Positions 1 to 7,512 of a DNA stretch of 18,610 nucleotides are shown here, piece by piece; the stretch's first letter is position 1, and each line of letters starts with the position of its first letter. Location of the stretch: positions 18,157 through 36,766 of the forward strand of contig DKTP01000182.1 in assembly GCA_002473085.1 (NCBI GenBank), given 5' to 3'. The DNA is from Anaerolineales bacterium UBA7227. GTDB taxonomy: Bacteria > Chloroflexota > Anaerolineae > Anaerolineales > Villigracilaceae. Made by a program: the position numbers and the translations under genes. A model generated the notes under the pieces. The model ran no database searches. It was not told where the DNA came from and was given only the letters and a program-made list of their open reading frames with translations.

Positions 1-1
1 C

Positions 2-1009
2 GCCGCCCGCGGCTTCCGCGTCGACCTGACGCTGGCGCGCGCCGAGGGCCCGTACATGGATCAAATCCCCGCCTCGGTGCGGATGGTCGACCTGAAAGCG
101 ACGCGCGTGCTCACCTGCCTGCCGTCCCTGGTTCGCTATCTTCGGACGGAACGCCCCGCCGCCCTGCTCTCCGCGCTGCACGCCAACATCCCGGCGATCT
201 GGGCGAGACGCTTGACGGGCATCCCCCGCCGCGTGGCGTTGAGCGAACACAACACCCTGACCCGCGTCTCCGCGGGCGAACATGACCTGCGCTGGGAACT
301 CTACCCGACGCTGGCGCGAAAATTCTACCCCTGGGCAGACGAGATCATCGCCGTGTCCAAAGGCGTGGCGTCCGATTTATCCCTGGCGGCAGACCTGCCG
401 CTCGAAAACATCCAGGTGATCTATAACCCCATCGTCACGCCCGAACTGTACGCAAAAGCCGAGGCCGCTTTGGATCATCCCTGGTTTGCGGAAGGCGAGC
501 CTCCCGTGATCCTCGGCGTGGGACGGTTGACGTCCCAAAAAGGATTCGACGTATTGCTCGACGCCTTCGCGCGCGTAAAAAAAGCGCGGACGGCGCGCCT
601 GCTCATTTTGGGCGAGGGCGAGGATCGGTCCGCGTTGGAAGCGCAGATCGGACGGCTGGGTCTACAAGGGGATGTGAGCCTGCCGGGATTCGTCTCCAAC
701 CCCTATCCCTATTTCGCGCGGACGGCGGCCTTCGTCCTCTCGTCTCGATGGGAGGGACTGCCGACCGTCCTGGTGGAAGCGCTGGCGCTGCAAGCGCCGA
801 TCGTCTCCACCGACTGCCCAAGCGGGCCGCGCGAGATCCTGGGAAACGGCCGCTACGGCCGCCTCGTCCCGATGGACGAACCGGACGAGATGGCGCGCGC
901 CATCCTCGAAGTTCTGGCGGAGCGTCCCGCCGTCAACGCCGAGGAGGGCTGGAGACCGTACGAACTGGAATTTGTGACCGATCAGTATCTCAACGTTCTG
1001 CTGAATTAA
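2..1009 (+). CDS. GT4-family glycosyltransferase, 5' truncated by window edge
   Basis: The reading frame is open from base 2 and runs to a TAA at 1007-1009, so the N-terminus lies outside the window. An ATG at 56 is internal: the codons before it read GFRVDLTLARAEGPYM, typical of the first Rossmann domain of GT-B enzymes. The C-terminal half has the donor-binding domain: ILGVGRLTSQKGFDVLLDAF, then LLILGEGEDR, then the E-x7-E signature EGLPTVLVE at bases 752-778 followed by ALALQAPIVSTDCPSGPREI. GT4 enzymes transfer a sugar from an activated donor to a growing glycan, normally on the cytoplasmic face of the membrane. The SxxCPSGPxEIL pattern is common in GT4 members of polysaccharide loci. The donor and acceptor sugars cannot be read from the sequence. 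The next gene starts 15 bases after the stop, which points to an operon. Confidence 0.93.
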   Translation, partial: AARGFRVDLTLARAEGPYMDQIPASVRMVDLKATRVLTCLPSLVRYLRTERPAALLSALHANIPAIWARRLTGIPRRVALSEHNTLTRVSAGEHDLRWELYPTLARKFYPWADEIIAVSKGVASDLSLAADLPLENIQVIYNPIVTPELYAKAEAALDHPWFAEGEPPVILGVGRLTSQKGFDVLLDAFARVKKARTARLLILGEGEDRSALEAQIGRLGLQGDVSLPGFVSNPYPYFARTAAFVLSSRWEGLPTVLVEALALQAPIVSTDCPSGPREILGNGRYGRLVPMDEPDEMARAILEVLAERPAVNAEEGWRPYELEFVTDQYLNVLLN

Positions 1010-1023
1010 CGCGGGCGGGTCTC

Positions 1024-2169
1024 ATGCAAACCAACTCCGGCGCGGGCGCGCAGAAATTACGGGTTTTGATTTCGGGACACCTCCCGCCGCCCATGAGCGG
1101 GATCGGCGCGTACTATCAAACGCTCCTCGGTTCGTCCCTGCCCGAGCGCGTGGACTTGCGTTTCATAGACACCAGTTCGCGGCGGCGCGCGTCATCCGAG
1201 ACCGGACGCTGGTCGCTCGCGAATCTATTTTCCGCCCTGGCAGATTGCCTCCGGTTCGCGAAAGCGGCCGCGGCGCATCGTCCGCAAATCAGCCACATAG
1301 CCACAGCCTTTGGACTGTCCTTCGTCAAACACAGCCTGTGCGTCGCGCTGGCAAAGTGGACGGGAAGCAGGGTCCTCCTGCACCCGCATTGCAGTTTCCA
1401 CGCGCTGTACGAGCGGCACGGAAAAATCTGGCGATGGTACGTCCGCAAAACGATCGGTCTCTGCGCCGGCGTGATCGTCCTCTCCAACGAATGGAAGGGG
1501 TTGCGGGAAGTTCTCCCCGACTGCCGCGTGGTCTACCTGCCGAACGCCATCCAACTCGACGATTACGTCAAAGTGGGGCGGGAAAGGATCGCGGCAGGGA
1601 CGGAAAAGCCCGGCCTCGAAATTCTCTATCTGGGATTTTTGGGCAGGGCAAAGGGAAGTTTCGACCTCCTTCGAGCCGCGAAGATCGTCGGGGCGCAGAG
1701 ACCTCAGGTCGTCTTCCGCCTCGTGGGGCAGGAGTTGACCGCCGGGGAGATGGACGCGCTCGAAGCGCAGGCGAAGTCGGACGGGCTGGAATCCTTCGTC
1801 CACATTCAACCCGCCGTCGCGGGCGCCGAAAAAATCGCGGCGCTCCGGTCCGCCGACATTTTCGTCTACCCCTCCTATCACGAGGGAATGCCGATGGCCG
1901 TCATCGAAGCCCTGTCGTGCGGACTCCCCGTCGTCGCTGCGCAAGTCGGCGGCCTGCCCGACCTCGTGTTCCCTCAAGTGAACGGGCTGCTCGTGCCGGC
2001 GGGCCAGCCGGCCCAACTGGCGGCCGCGCTGCTCCAACTCATTGACAGCCCGCAGGCGCGCTCCGCCATGCAGCGGGAAAGTCTCCGCCTCGCGCAGGAA
2101 AACTTCGACATCGAAAAACTCGTCGCCCGTTTGCTCGACATCTATCAATCCGCGCTCGCCCCGCGATAA
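1024..2169 (+). CDS. GT4-type glycosyltransferase
   Basis: This encodes 381 residues, a normal length for a GT-B glycosyltransferase. The N-terminal domain opens with LRVLISGHLPPPMSGIGAYY, the glycine-rich loop found after the first beta strand in this fold. The C-terminal domain has ILYLGFLGRAKGSFDLLRAA and the E-x7-E signature EGMPMAVIE (E287 and E295), followed by ALSCGLPVVAAQVGGLPDLV. The frame is open further upstream to 748, but a start there would overlap the previous gene by more than 250 bases and add an Arg-rich extension unlike the family, so the ATG at 1024 is preferred even though its ribosome site (GGCGGG) is weak. It probably adds one sugar of the repeat unit of the surface glycan; specificity is unknown. 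Confidence 0.93.
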   Translation: MQTNSGAGAQKLRVLISGHLPPPMSGIGAYYQTLLGSSLPERVDLRFIDTSSRRRASSETGRWSLANLFSALADCLRFAKAAAAHRPQISHIATAFGLSFVKHSLCVALAKWTGSRVLLHPHCSFHALYERHGKIWRWYVRKTIGLCAGVIVLSNEWKGLREVLPDCRVVYLPNAIQLDDYVKVGRERIAAGTEKPGLEILYLGFLGRAKGSFDLLRAAKIVGAQRPQVVFRLVGQELTAGEMDALEAQAKSDGLESFVHIQPAVAGAEKIAALRSADIFVYPSYHEGMPMAVIEALSCGLPVVAAQVGGLPDLVFPQVNGLLVPAGQPAQLAAALLQLIDSPQARSAMQRESLRLAQENFDIEKLVARLLDIYQSALAPR

Positions 2170-2186
2170 AACCGAAAAGCGCCGCC

Positions 2187-3449
2187 ATGCACATCCTCAT
2201 TCTGGGTCAATGCTACGCGCCCGAAAACGTCAGCGCCGCCGTCCTGATCGCCGAACTCGCCAGCGATCTCGTTCGGCGCGGCCATCAAGTCACGGTGGCG
2301 ACGGGCGCGCCGAGCTACCCGCATGGGCGCGTCTTCGACGGCTACCGCAACGGACTCTTCTCCTCGGAGACGCTGGACGGCGTGCGCGTCATCCGCACCT
2401 GGAGTTACATCTCCCCCTCCAAACGCGTCCTGCCGCGCCTGCTCCATTACGGGACGTACAGCGCGACCGCGTTCTACGGCGGACTCCTCGCCGGCCGTCC
2501 CGACGTGATCCTGAGCTTCTCGCCCCCGCTTCCCCTCGGACTTTCGGCCTGGGCGCTCAGCCGAATCTTCCGCGTCCCCTGGGCGCTCCAGCTCGAAGAC
2601 CTCTATCCCGACGCAGCGATCGCCGCCGGAGTGATGACGAACCGGGCTCTCGTCAACTTCTTCCTCGGCATGGAAGCGTTTCTGTACCGACGCGCCCAGC
2701 GCATCTCGGTCATCTCGAAAAGTTTCCAGCAGACGCTTCTGACAAAAGGCGTGGCCGGTTCAAAGATCGAATTCATCCCCACCTGGGCCGACCCAAACGA
2801 AGTGCGCCCGATGGAAAAGGAAAATGCCTTCCGCCGCGCGCACGGACTGGAACACAAATTCGTGGTGATGTACGCGGGAAACATCGGCCTCACCTCCTGT
2901 CTCGAAGATGTGCTGGGCGCGGCAGAAATCCTGCAAGGTCAAAGCGGCATCCAATTTGTGATCGTCGGCGAGGGCGTCCGAAAGGACGCGCTGATGGAGG
3001 CCAGCCGGGAGAGAGGGCTGACCAACGTCCGCTTTCTGCCCTTCCAGCCGCGCGAGAACTTCGCCGAGATGCTGGCCGCGGCCGACCTCAGCCTGGTGAC
3101 GTTGAACGCGGGCGCGGCGCTCTCCTCCCTGCCGAGCAAGATCTTCAACGTGATGGCGAGCGCGCGCCCGGTCCTCGCGGCGACCCCTCCCGAAAGCGAA
3201 CTCATGCAGATCGTCGAGTCGGCCGCATGCGGGTGGACTGTCCCGCCGGGGGAGCCGGAAAAACTCGCGGAGGCCGTCGTCCAGTTGAAAGACCGGGAGT
3301 CCGACCTCGTCCAGATGGGAAAAAACGGGCGCGCCTGCCTCGAAAAGAATTACTCCCGAGCTCAGTGCGTCGAGAAGTTCGAGAACATGTTGACTGCCCT
3401 TTGTCGCCAGACACAGGCGCAGGCCAAAACCATCCAGGAGGTCCCATGA
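2187..3449 (+). CDS. WcaI/WbuB-like GT4 glycosyltransferase
   Basis: This encodes 420 residues. The start MHILILGQCYAPENVSAA and the following LVRRGHQVTVATGAPSYPHG match the N-terminus of WcaI/WbuB-type glycosyltransferases of colanic acid and O-antigen loci. FSPPLPLGLSAWALSR and LEDLYPDAAIAAG are also characteristic. The donor domain has VVMYAGNIGLTSCLEDVL, FVIVGEGVRKDAL, FLPFQPRENFAEMLAAADLS and LPSKIFNVMASARPVLA (S317, K318). In this family the usual last acidic motif is replaced by the LPSK loop. Members commonly transfer fucose or an N-acetylated amino sugar; the exact donor is not readable here. The stop TGA at 3447-3449 overlaps the ATG of the next gene (ATGA), so translation of the two is probably coupled. 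Confidence 0.93.
   Translation: MHILILGQCYAPENVSAAVLIAELASDLVRRGHQVTVATGAPSYPHGRVFDGYRNGLFSSETLDGVRVIRTWSYISPSKRVLPRLLHYGTYSATAFYGGLLAGRPDVILSFSPPLPLGLSAWALSRIFRVPWALQLEDLYPDAAIAAGVMTNRALVNFFLGMEAFLYRRAQRISVISKSFQQTLLTKGVAGSKIEFIPTWADPNEVRPMEKENAFRRAHGLEHKFVVMYAGNIGLTSCLEDVLGAAEILQGQSGIQFVIVGEGVRKDALMEASRERGLTNVRFLPFQPRENFAEMLAAADLSLVTLNAGAALSSLPSKIFNVMASARPVLAATPPESELMQIVESAACGWTVPPGEPEKLAEAVVQLKDRESDLVQMGKNGRACLEKNYSRAQCVEKFENMLTALCRQTQAQAKTIQEVP
3436..3448 (+). promoter_or_regulatory. Strong Shine-Dalgarno within the overlap of two genes
   Basis: AGGAGG at 3436-3441 lies 4 bases before the ATG at 3446, inside the last codons of the upstream glycosyltransferase. It fixes the start of the acyltransferase-like gene and, with the ATGA overlap, supports coupled translation. 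Confidence 0.8.
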
Positions 3450-4402
3450 ACGCCGAGACTTTTGCAGAATGGATGCGCCGTCAGGATCGCCGGGTATATC
3501 GCACCGAAAGCAGTTACTGGTACGAGGCTGGGCCGCGCGTGCTGCAAGCCTTCCCCTATCATTGGGTGATCGCGCCGCGCCGCGAAGAGATCCGCAAGTT
3601 GATGATGGATCACGGCGTCGCGGCCGTGCGGTTTTCCGCGCCGTTGAACTACCAGGAAGGAAAGGCCAGTTATCATATCGTGCTGCATCCGCCCTATCAC
3701 ATGGACATGCTGAAATCGCAGGCGCGCAATGGCGTCAAACGCGGCCTGGAACGCTTTTCCATTGAACGGACTTCGTTCGAGCGGCTCGCCACCGAGGGCT
3801 GGGGCCTGCAAAGCGACACGCTCCAGCGGCAGGACCGCGTCCGCAGCATGAGCCGGGGAGAATGGGAGCAACTATGCCGCGCCGCCGAAGACCTGCCCGG
3901 CTTCGAGGCCTGGGCGGGGATCAGCAACGGGGAATTGGCCGGGCTGCTCATCGCCTGCCAAATTGACGATGTGTTCAACATCCCCTACTGCGCCAGCCTG
4001 CGGCGCTTTCTGGGAGACCACATCAACAACGCCGTCTTCTACGAGGTCAGCCGCAACCTGCTGGCGCGGAAAGGCGTGACGAACATTTTCTTCACGGTCC
4101 AATCGCTGGACGCCCCGCCCAACGTGGACGAGTTCAAATTCCGCATGGGATTGAAGCCCAAGGCGGTGCGCCAATGCGTGACGTTCCATCCCCTGCTGAC
4201 GCCGCTCGCGAACCAGACCGCCCTCACGTGGACTCAAAAACTGCTCCAGCGCGACCCGTCGAATCCGCTGCTCGCCAAAGCGGAAGGCATGCTGCGCTTC
4301 CACGTGGAGGGACAACGCGTCCTGCCCGCGCAGCCCTGGCCCGAATGTCTCGAACGGCGCAAGGAAAGACGCGTGCTGGTCGCCGGTTTTCAGACACGAT
4401 AA
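3446..4402 (+). CDS. FemAB/GNAT-fold acyltransferase-like protein
   Basis: This encodes 318 residues. The frame is open far upstream (to 2042), but that stretch is out of frame with two well-supported glycosyltransferases; the AGGAGG site and ATG at 3446 mark the real start. The central part, from LHPPYHMDMLKSQARNGVKR through GLERFSIERTSFERLATEGW and DTLQRQDR, resembles the BioF2-like/FemAB-related GNAT domain found in many exopolysaccharide clusters. The second half carries GFEAWAGISNGELAGLLIAC and NAVFYEVSRNLLARKGVTNI, matching the second GNAT-like lobe, where the substrate-channel strands and a helix are followed by a conserved FKFRMGLKP. No membrane segment or signal peptide is seen, so it is cytoplasmic. 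A likely role is adding an acyl or aminoacyl group to a nucleotide sugar or lipid-linked glycan. The substrate is inference only. Family confidence is moderate to high, function low. Confidence 0.85.
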   Translation: MNAETFAEWMRRQDRRVYRTESSYWYEAGPRVLQAFPYHWVIAPRREEIRKLMMDHGVAAVRFSAPLNYQEGKASYHIVLHPPYHMDMLKSQARNGVKRGLERFSIERTSFERLATEGWGLQSDTLQRQDRVRSMSRGEWEQLCRAAEDLPGFEAWAGISNGELAGLLIACQIDDVFNIPYCASLRRFLGDHINNAVFYEVSRNLLARKGVTNIFFTVQSLDAPPNVDEFKFRMGLKPKAVRQCVTFHPLLTPLANQTALTWTQKLLQRDPSNPLLAKAEGMLRFHVEGQRVLPAQPWPECLERRKERRVLVAGFQTR

Positions 4403-4411
4403 GGAGACGAA

Positions 4412-4987
4412 ATGTCCAACTTCGACGGCTGTCAATTGCCCATTGTCCCTAATTTATCGGAAGGTACAGAGCCAAACGACGCTCGACCGCTCATCCGACG
4501 GCTCAAGCGCGCCCTGGCGGCGCCCTGGAATTACCGCGTTAAACCCTGGCTGAAAAAAATATACCGCCTCCGCAGCCGCTCCGCCCCCGGCGGGACGGGA
4601 AAACCCGCTCAGGCCGCGTCGGACGCCGCCCGTCAACACGACGCGCCGCCCGGAAGCGAGGCCGGGAGCGCGCCGTCGGGCAAGTTGAAAGCCGGCGACT
4701 GGGTGCGCGTCCGCTCGTGGGAGGAGATCCAACCCATGCTCGACCCCTTCAAAGAGACGCGCGGCTGCGCGTTCCTGGGAGGCATGCGCCAGTATTGCAA
4801 TACGAAACAGCGCGTTTTCAAATCTATGGAGCGTTTCCTGGACGAACGCGATTACAAGGTCAAAAAGACGCGCGGCGTGATCCTGCTCGAAAACGTGATC
4901 TGCGAGGGGACGCCCGCCTTCGGCCGCTGCGACCGTTCCTGCTTTTTATTCTGGCGCGAGGAATGGCTGGAGAAGATCGATGAGTAA
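4412..4987 (+). CDS. Small conserved Cys-containing protein of unknown function
   Basis: This encodes 191 residues, with AAGGAG at 4401-4406 before the ATG. Residues 1-90 are a poorly conserved-looking, basic then Ala/Pro/Gly-rich segment that is probably disordered. Residues 91-191 form a compact domain that starts KLKAGDWVRVRSWEEIQPML, continues with GCAFLGGMRQYC and ERFLDERDYKVKKTRGVILL, and ends with GRCDRSCFLFWREEWLEKI. Cysteines sit at 119, 129, 164, 173 and 177. From memory, proteins with this KxGDWVxVRSxEEI to CDRSCFxxWREEWL pattern recur beside polysaccharide genes in diverse bacteria, but I cannot name a characterised function or Pfam family. The cysteines could bind a metal or serve redox chemistry (inference). 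No signal peptide or membrane helix is present. Its place between an acyltransferase and the initiating sugar transferase suggests a role in glycan modification. Confidence 0.85.
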   Translation: MSNFDGCQLPIVPNLSEGTEPNDARPLIRRLKRALAAPWNYRVKPWLKKIYRLRSRSAPGGTGKPAQAASDAARQHDAPPGSEAGSAPSGKLKAGDWVRVRSWEEIQPMLDPFKETRGCAFLGGMRQYCNTKQRVFKSMERFLDERDYKVKKTRGVILLENVICEGTPAFGRCDRSCFLFWREEWLEKIDE

Positions 4988-5042
4988 TTGGCTCGACGCC
5001 CAGCCTGCGCGCGGGCGTCGTCTGTCGGAGATCGTCCCATGA
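4980..5042 (+). other. Possible 20-residue coupling ORF between two genes
   Basis: An ATG at 4980 has GGAG at 4969-4972 with a 7-base spacer. It overlaps the last codons of the Cys-containing protein and reads 20 residues (MSNWLDAQPARGRRLSEIVP). It ends in a TGA at 5040-5042 that overlaps the sugar transferase ATG at 5039 (ATGA). Such a short frame could carry ribosomes from one gene to the next, or be chance. Length alone gives no proof of a functional peptide. Confidence 0.3.
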
Positions 5043-6643
5043 CTCGTTCCACAACCAAACAACTCCAGGCGAAACCTGTGAAACCGTCCCGTTTGTCCGT
5101 TGCGCTTTTGAGCCGGGCAATGCGGGAAGCGGCCAAACGCGCCTTCGACGCCGCCGCCGCGTTCTTCGGCCTGCTTGTCCTTTCGCCCTTCTTCGCGGTC
5201 ATCGCCATCCTGATCAAGCGCGACACGCCGGGTCCCGTATTCTATTGGGGGGCGCGCGTCGGACGGAACGGCGTCCCGTTCAAGATCCTCAAGTTCCGCA
5301 CGATGTACGAGACGCCGGAAAGTTACCGCGGCCTGCGCGTCACCTGCGAAGGCGACGAACGCATCACCCCGTTCGGAAAGTGGCTGCACGAGACCAAACT
5401 AAACGAGATACCCCAACTCTGGAACGTGCTGATCGGCGAGATGAGTCTCGTCGGGCCGCGTCCCGAAGACCCGTCCATCGCCCGCGCCTGGCCCGCCCAG
5501 GCCGCCCGTGAAATTCTCTCGGCCCGGCCTGGAATCACCAGCCCGGCCTCCATCCTCTATCGCAACGAAGAGAGCATGCTCCACGCGGGCGAGGTAATGC
5601 AAAAATACCTCCACGAGTTAAGTCCCGATAAAATGCGGCTGGACCAGTTGTACGTCCGCTACCAGTCTTTCTGGCTCGACCTGGACGTCATCCTTTGGAC
5701 GGCCATATTGCTGGTCCCGAAGATCAAGGCCTATTCGCCGCCAGAAAACCTGCTGTTCGCCGGCCCGTTAACGCGCCTGTTCCAGCGCTATGTGGGCTGG
5801 TTTCTGGCGGACTTTCTCGTCGCGCTCGGCGCCATCGCGATTGTCGGCGGGCCGATTCATCCGCCTGGCCTGTTAAATCCCGTCGGGAACGCGAAAATCG
5901 GCATGGCTCTCGCGACCGTGATACTTTACAGCCTGACAGGTCTGGCGCTGGGCGTCAACCGAATCAACTGGCAGAAAGCGGGTTCTCGGGAAGCCGGGCG
6001 GTTTTTAGCCAGTTGGATAATCTCCAGCGCGGCCATTCTGGGCCTGCACATTGGCCTGGGGTTGACGGGAGCCCGCGTCCCTGAGACGGTCCTGGCCGCG
6101 TCCCTGCTGACTCTCCTCGGCATGACCGCCGTCCGTTACCGCCGCCGGCTGGCGGCCGGCCTGTTCCACCAGGCGTTGACTCGCCGCGCCCCGGCGGGCG
6201 CGGCGCGCGAACGCGTCCTGGTAGTCGGTTCGGGGCGCACGGCGGAGCATATCGCGTGGCTCATGGAGCATCCCGCTTATTCCCGAAAATTCCAAATTGT
6301 CGGATTCATCGACAACGACCTCCGCGCGCAGGGCATGAACATCTACGGATCAAGGATTGTCGGCAAGGTGGAGGACATCCGGCAGATCGTCCAGAAAAGC
6401 CGCGTCGACCTGATCATCCTGGCCGACAACCAGATGGCGTCGCACAAATACAGCGAATTCCACAACACAGCCAGTTTCCTGCCGGCGAGGATCGCGGTCG
6501 CGCCCGATATCTTCGGCTCGCTCAGCAGCCTGGACGGAGGGGCGTCCAATGGCGGACTTGCCAAACCCCTCGACAATTTCCAATGCCGGCATTGTCTGGC
6601 GCGCCGCGCCAACGAAAGCGAGGAGCGCCTGCCGGCGAAATGA
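5039..6643 (+). CDS. Polyprenyl-phosphate sugar-1-phosphate transferase with permuted domain order
   Basis: This encodes 534 residues from the ATG at 5039 (GGAG at 5027-5030); a TTG at 4988 in frame is a weaker start. Residues ~22-240 are the bacterial sugar transferase domain: a re-entrant hydrophobic helix (FFGLLVLSPFFAVIAILI), DTPGPVFY (D62-), KFRTM (K85-M89), LNEIPQLWN (N122-) and VGPRPE (V138-E143), then RPGITSPASILYRNEE. Such enzymes move a sugar phosphate from an NDP-sugar to undecaprenyl phosphate and start glycan synthesis. About four membrane helices follow (residues ~251-366), then a Rossmann domain from ~391 with VLVVGSGRTAEHIAWLM and FQIVGFIDND. In WcaJ/WbaP-type enzymes the membrane and Rossmann parts come first and the catalytic part last, so the order here is reversed. 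Asn122 sits where most members have the Asp of a catalytic Asp-Glu pair. It may be active or altered; it is not truncated. Confidence 0.92.
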   Translation: MTRSTTKQLQAKPVKPSRLSVALLSRAMREAAKRAFDAAAAFFGLLVLSPFFAVIAILIKRDTPGPVFYWGARVGRNGVPFKILKFRTMYETPESYRGLRVTCEGDERITPFGKWLHETKLNEIPQLWNVLIGEMSLVGPRPEDPSIARAWPAQAAREILSARPGITSPASILYRNEESMLHAGEVMQKYLHELSPDKMRLDQLYVRYQSFWLDLDVILWTAILLVPKIKAYSPPENLLFAGPLTRLFQRYVGWFLADFLVALGAIAIVGGPIHPPGLLNPVGNAKIGMALATVILYSLTGLALGVNRINWQKAGSREAGRFLASWIISSAAILGLHIGLGLTGARVPETVLAASLLTLLGMTAVRYRRRLAAGLFHQALTRRAPAGAARERVLVVGSGRTAEHIAWLMEHPAYSRKFQIVGFIDNDLRAQGMNIYGSRIVGKVEDIRQIVQKSRVDLIILADNQMASHKYSEFHNTASFLPARIAVAPDIFGSLSSLDGGASNGGLAKPLDNFQCRHCLARRANESEERLPAK

Positions 6644-6708
6644 CGCGCGGGCCGGCCCCCCGTTCGCCCTCGTTCCAGATCAAGCTCATCGAAAAAGGAC
6701 AGGCAGCC

Positions 6709-7419
6709 ATGAAAGCAGTCGTACTTGCAGGCGGCAAAGGCGCCCGCCTCGCGCCCTACACCACGATCCTCCCCAAACCGCTCATGCCCATCGGCGATAT
6801 GCCCATCCTCGAAGTCATGCTGCTCCAGATGAAAGCGGCTGGCATCACGGACATTGTCCTGACCGTCGGACACCTGTCGGAGTTACTGCGCGCGTTTTTC
6901 CAGGACGGCAGCCAGTTCGGACTCAACATCACTTATAGCCACGAACAATTCCCGCTTGGGACGGCCGGCCCCATCGCGCTGGTGAACGGGCTGGACGAGA
7001 CCTTCATCGTCTCCAACGGCGACGTGCTGACCACATTGAACCTGCGCGACCTGATCCGCTTCCACCATGAACAGAAAGCGGCCGCGACCATCGCCTCCCA
7101 CCGCCGCCAGTCGAAGATCGACCTGGGCGTGATCGAAAAAGACGGGGATTACCGCGTCCACGGGTATATCGAAAAACCGGTCTATGAATTCCTCGTCAGC
7201 ATGGGAATTTACGTGTTCGAGCCTTCCGTATTAGCCTACATCCCCTGCAACAAATACCTTGATTTCCCCGACCTGGTTCGGAAATTGATCGCCGCCGGCG
7301 AAAAGGTGGTCGGATACGAATTCGACGGCTATTGGGAGGACCTGGGCCGCCCCGACGACTACGCCCGCGCGGCCCGCGACTTCGAGAACATGCGCGGCCA
7401 GTTCCTGCCGAACGGGTGA
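6709..7419 (+). CDS. NDP-sugar pyrophosphorylase (nucleotidyltransferase)
   Basis: This encodes 236 residues from the ATG at 6709, preceded by AAGGA at 6695-6699. The N-terminus is the GGxGxRLxPxTxxxPKPLxPI signature: G8-G9-K10-G11, R13, and P22-K23-P24. LGTAGPIALV follows, then SNGDVL with the metal-binding D105, EKP, GIYVF and WEDLGRPDDY with D211 as the probable second metal ligand. The enzyme joins a sugar-1-phosphate to an NTP to give the activated sugar donor, in the cytoplasm. It is short (RmlA is about 290 residues) and closest in style to compact GDP-mannose/heptose-type nucleotidyltransferases, including the GTAGP loop. The nucleotide and sugar cannot be fixed by reading. It follows the sugar transferase by 65 bases and probably feeds this pathway. 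The frame is open upstream to 6256, but inside the previous gene. Confidence 0.93.
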   Translation: MKAVVLAGGKGARLAPYTTILPKPLMPIGDMPILEVMLLQMKAAGITDIVLTVGHLSELLRAFFQDGSQFGLNITYSHEQFPLGTAGPIALVNGLDETFIVSNGDVLTTLNLRDLIRFHHEQKAAATIASHRRQSKIDLGVIEKDGDYRVHGYIEKPVYEFLVSMGIYVFEPSVLAYIPCNKYLDFPDLVRKLIAAGEKVVGYEFDGYWEDLGRPDDYARAARDFENMRGQFLPNG

Positions 7420-7500
7420 GGCGGACGCCTCCCCATCCTGCCGCGCCGCGTCGCTTTCCATCCAATCGCTCCGTCGGAAAATCGACGCGCCCTTTTACCG

Positions 7501-7512
7501 AGAGGAAAATCC
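7501..7512 (+). promoter_or_regulatory. Ribosome binding site of the chain-length determinant
   Basis: AGAGGA at 7501-7506 with a 6-base spacer precedes the ATG at 7513. The 93-base gap before it (7420-7512) shows no clear hairpin followed by T residues, so read-through from the pyrophosphorylase gene is likely. Confidence 0.6.

Noticed and set aside
748..1023. Upstream extension of the second glycosyltransferase to 748
   Set aside because: It would overlap the first glycosyltransferase by over 250 bases and add an Arg-rich segment unlike any GT N-terminus.
2042..3445. Long upstream extension of the acyltransferase-like frame
   Set aside because: It is out of frame with two clear glycosyltransferase genes and is Arg/Pro-rich; the AGGAGG and ATG at 3446 mark the true start.
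4988..5038. TTG start for the sugar transferase
   Set aside because: It adds 17 residues without a family-like sequence, while the ATG at 5039 has a GGAG site.
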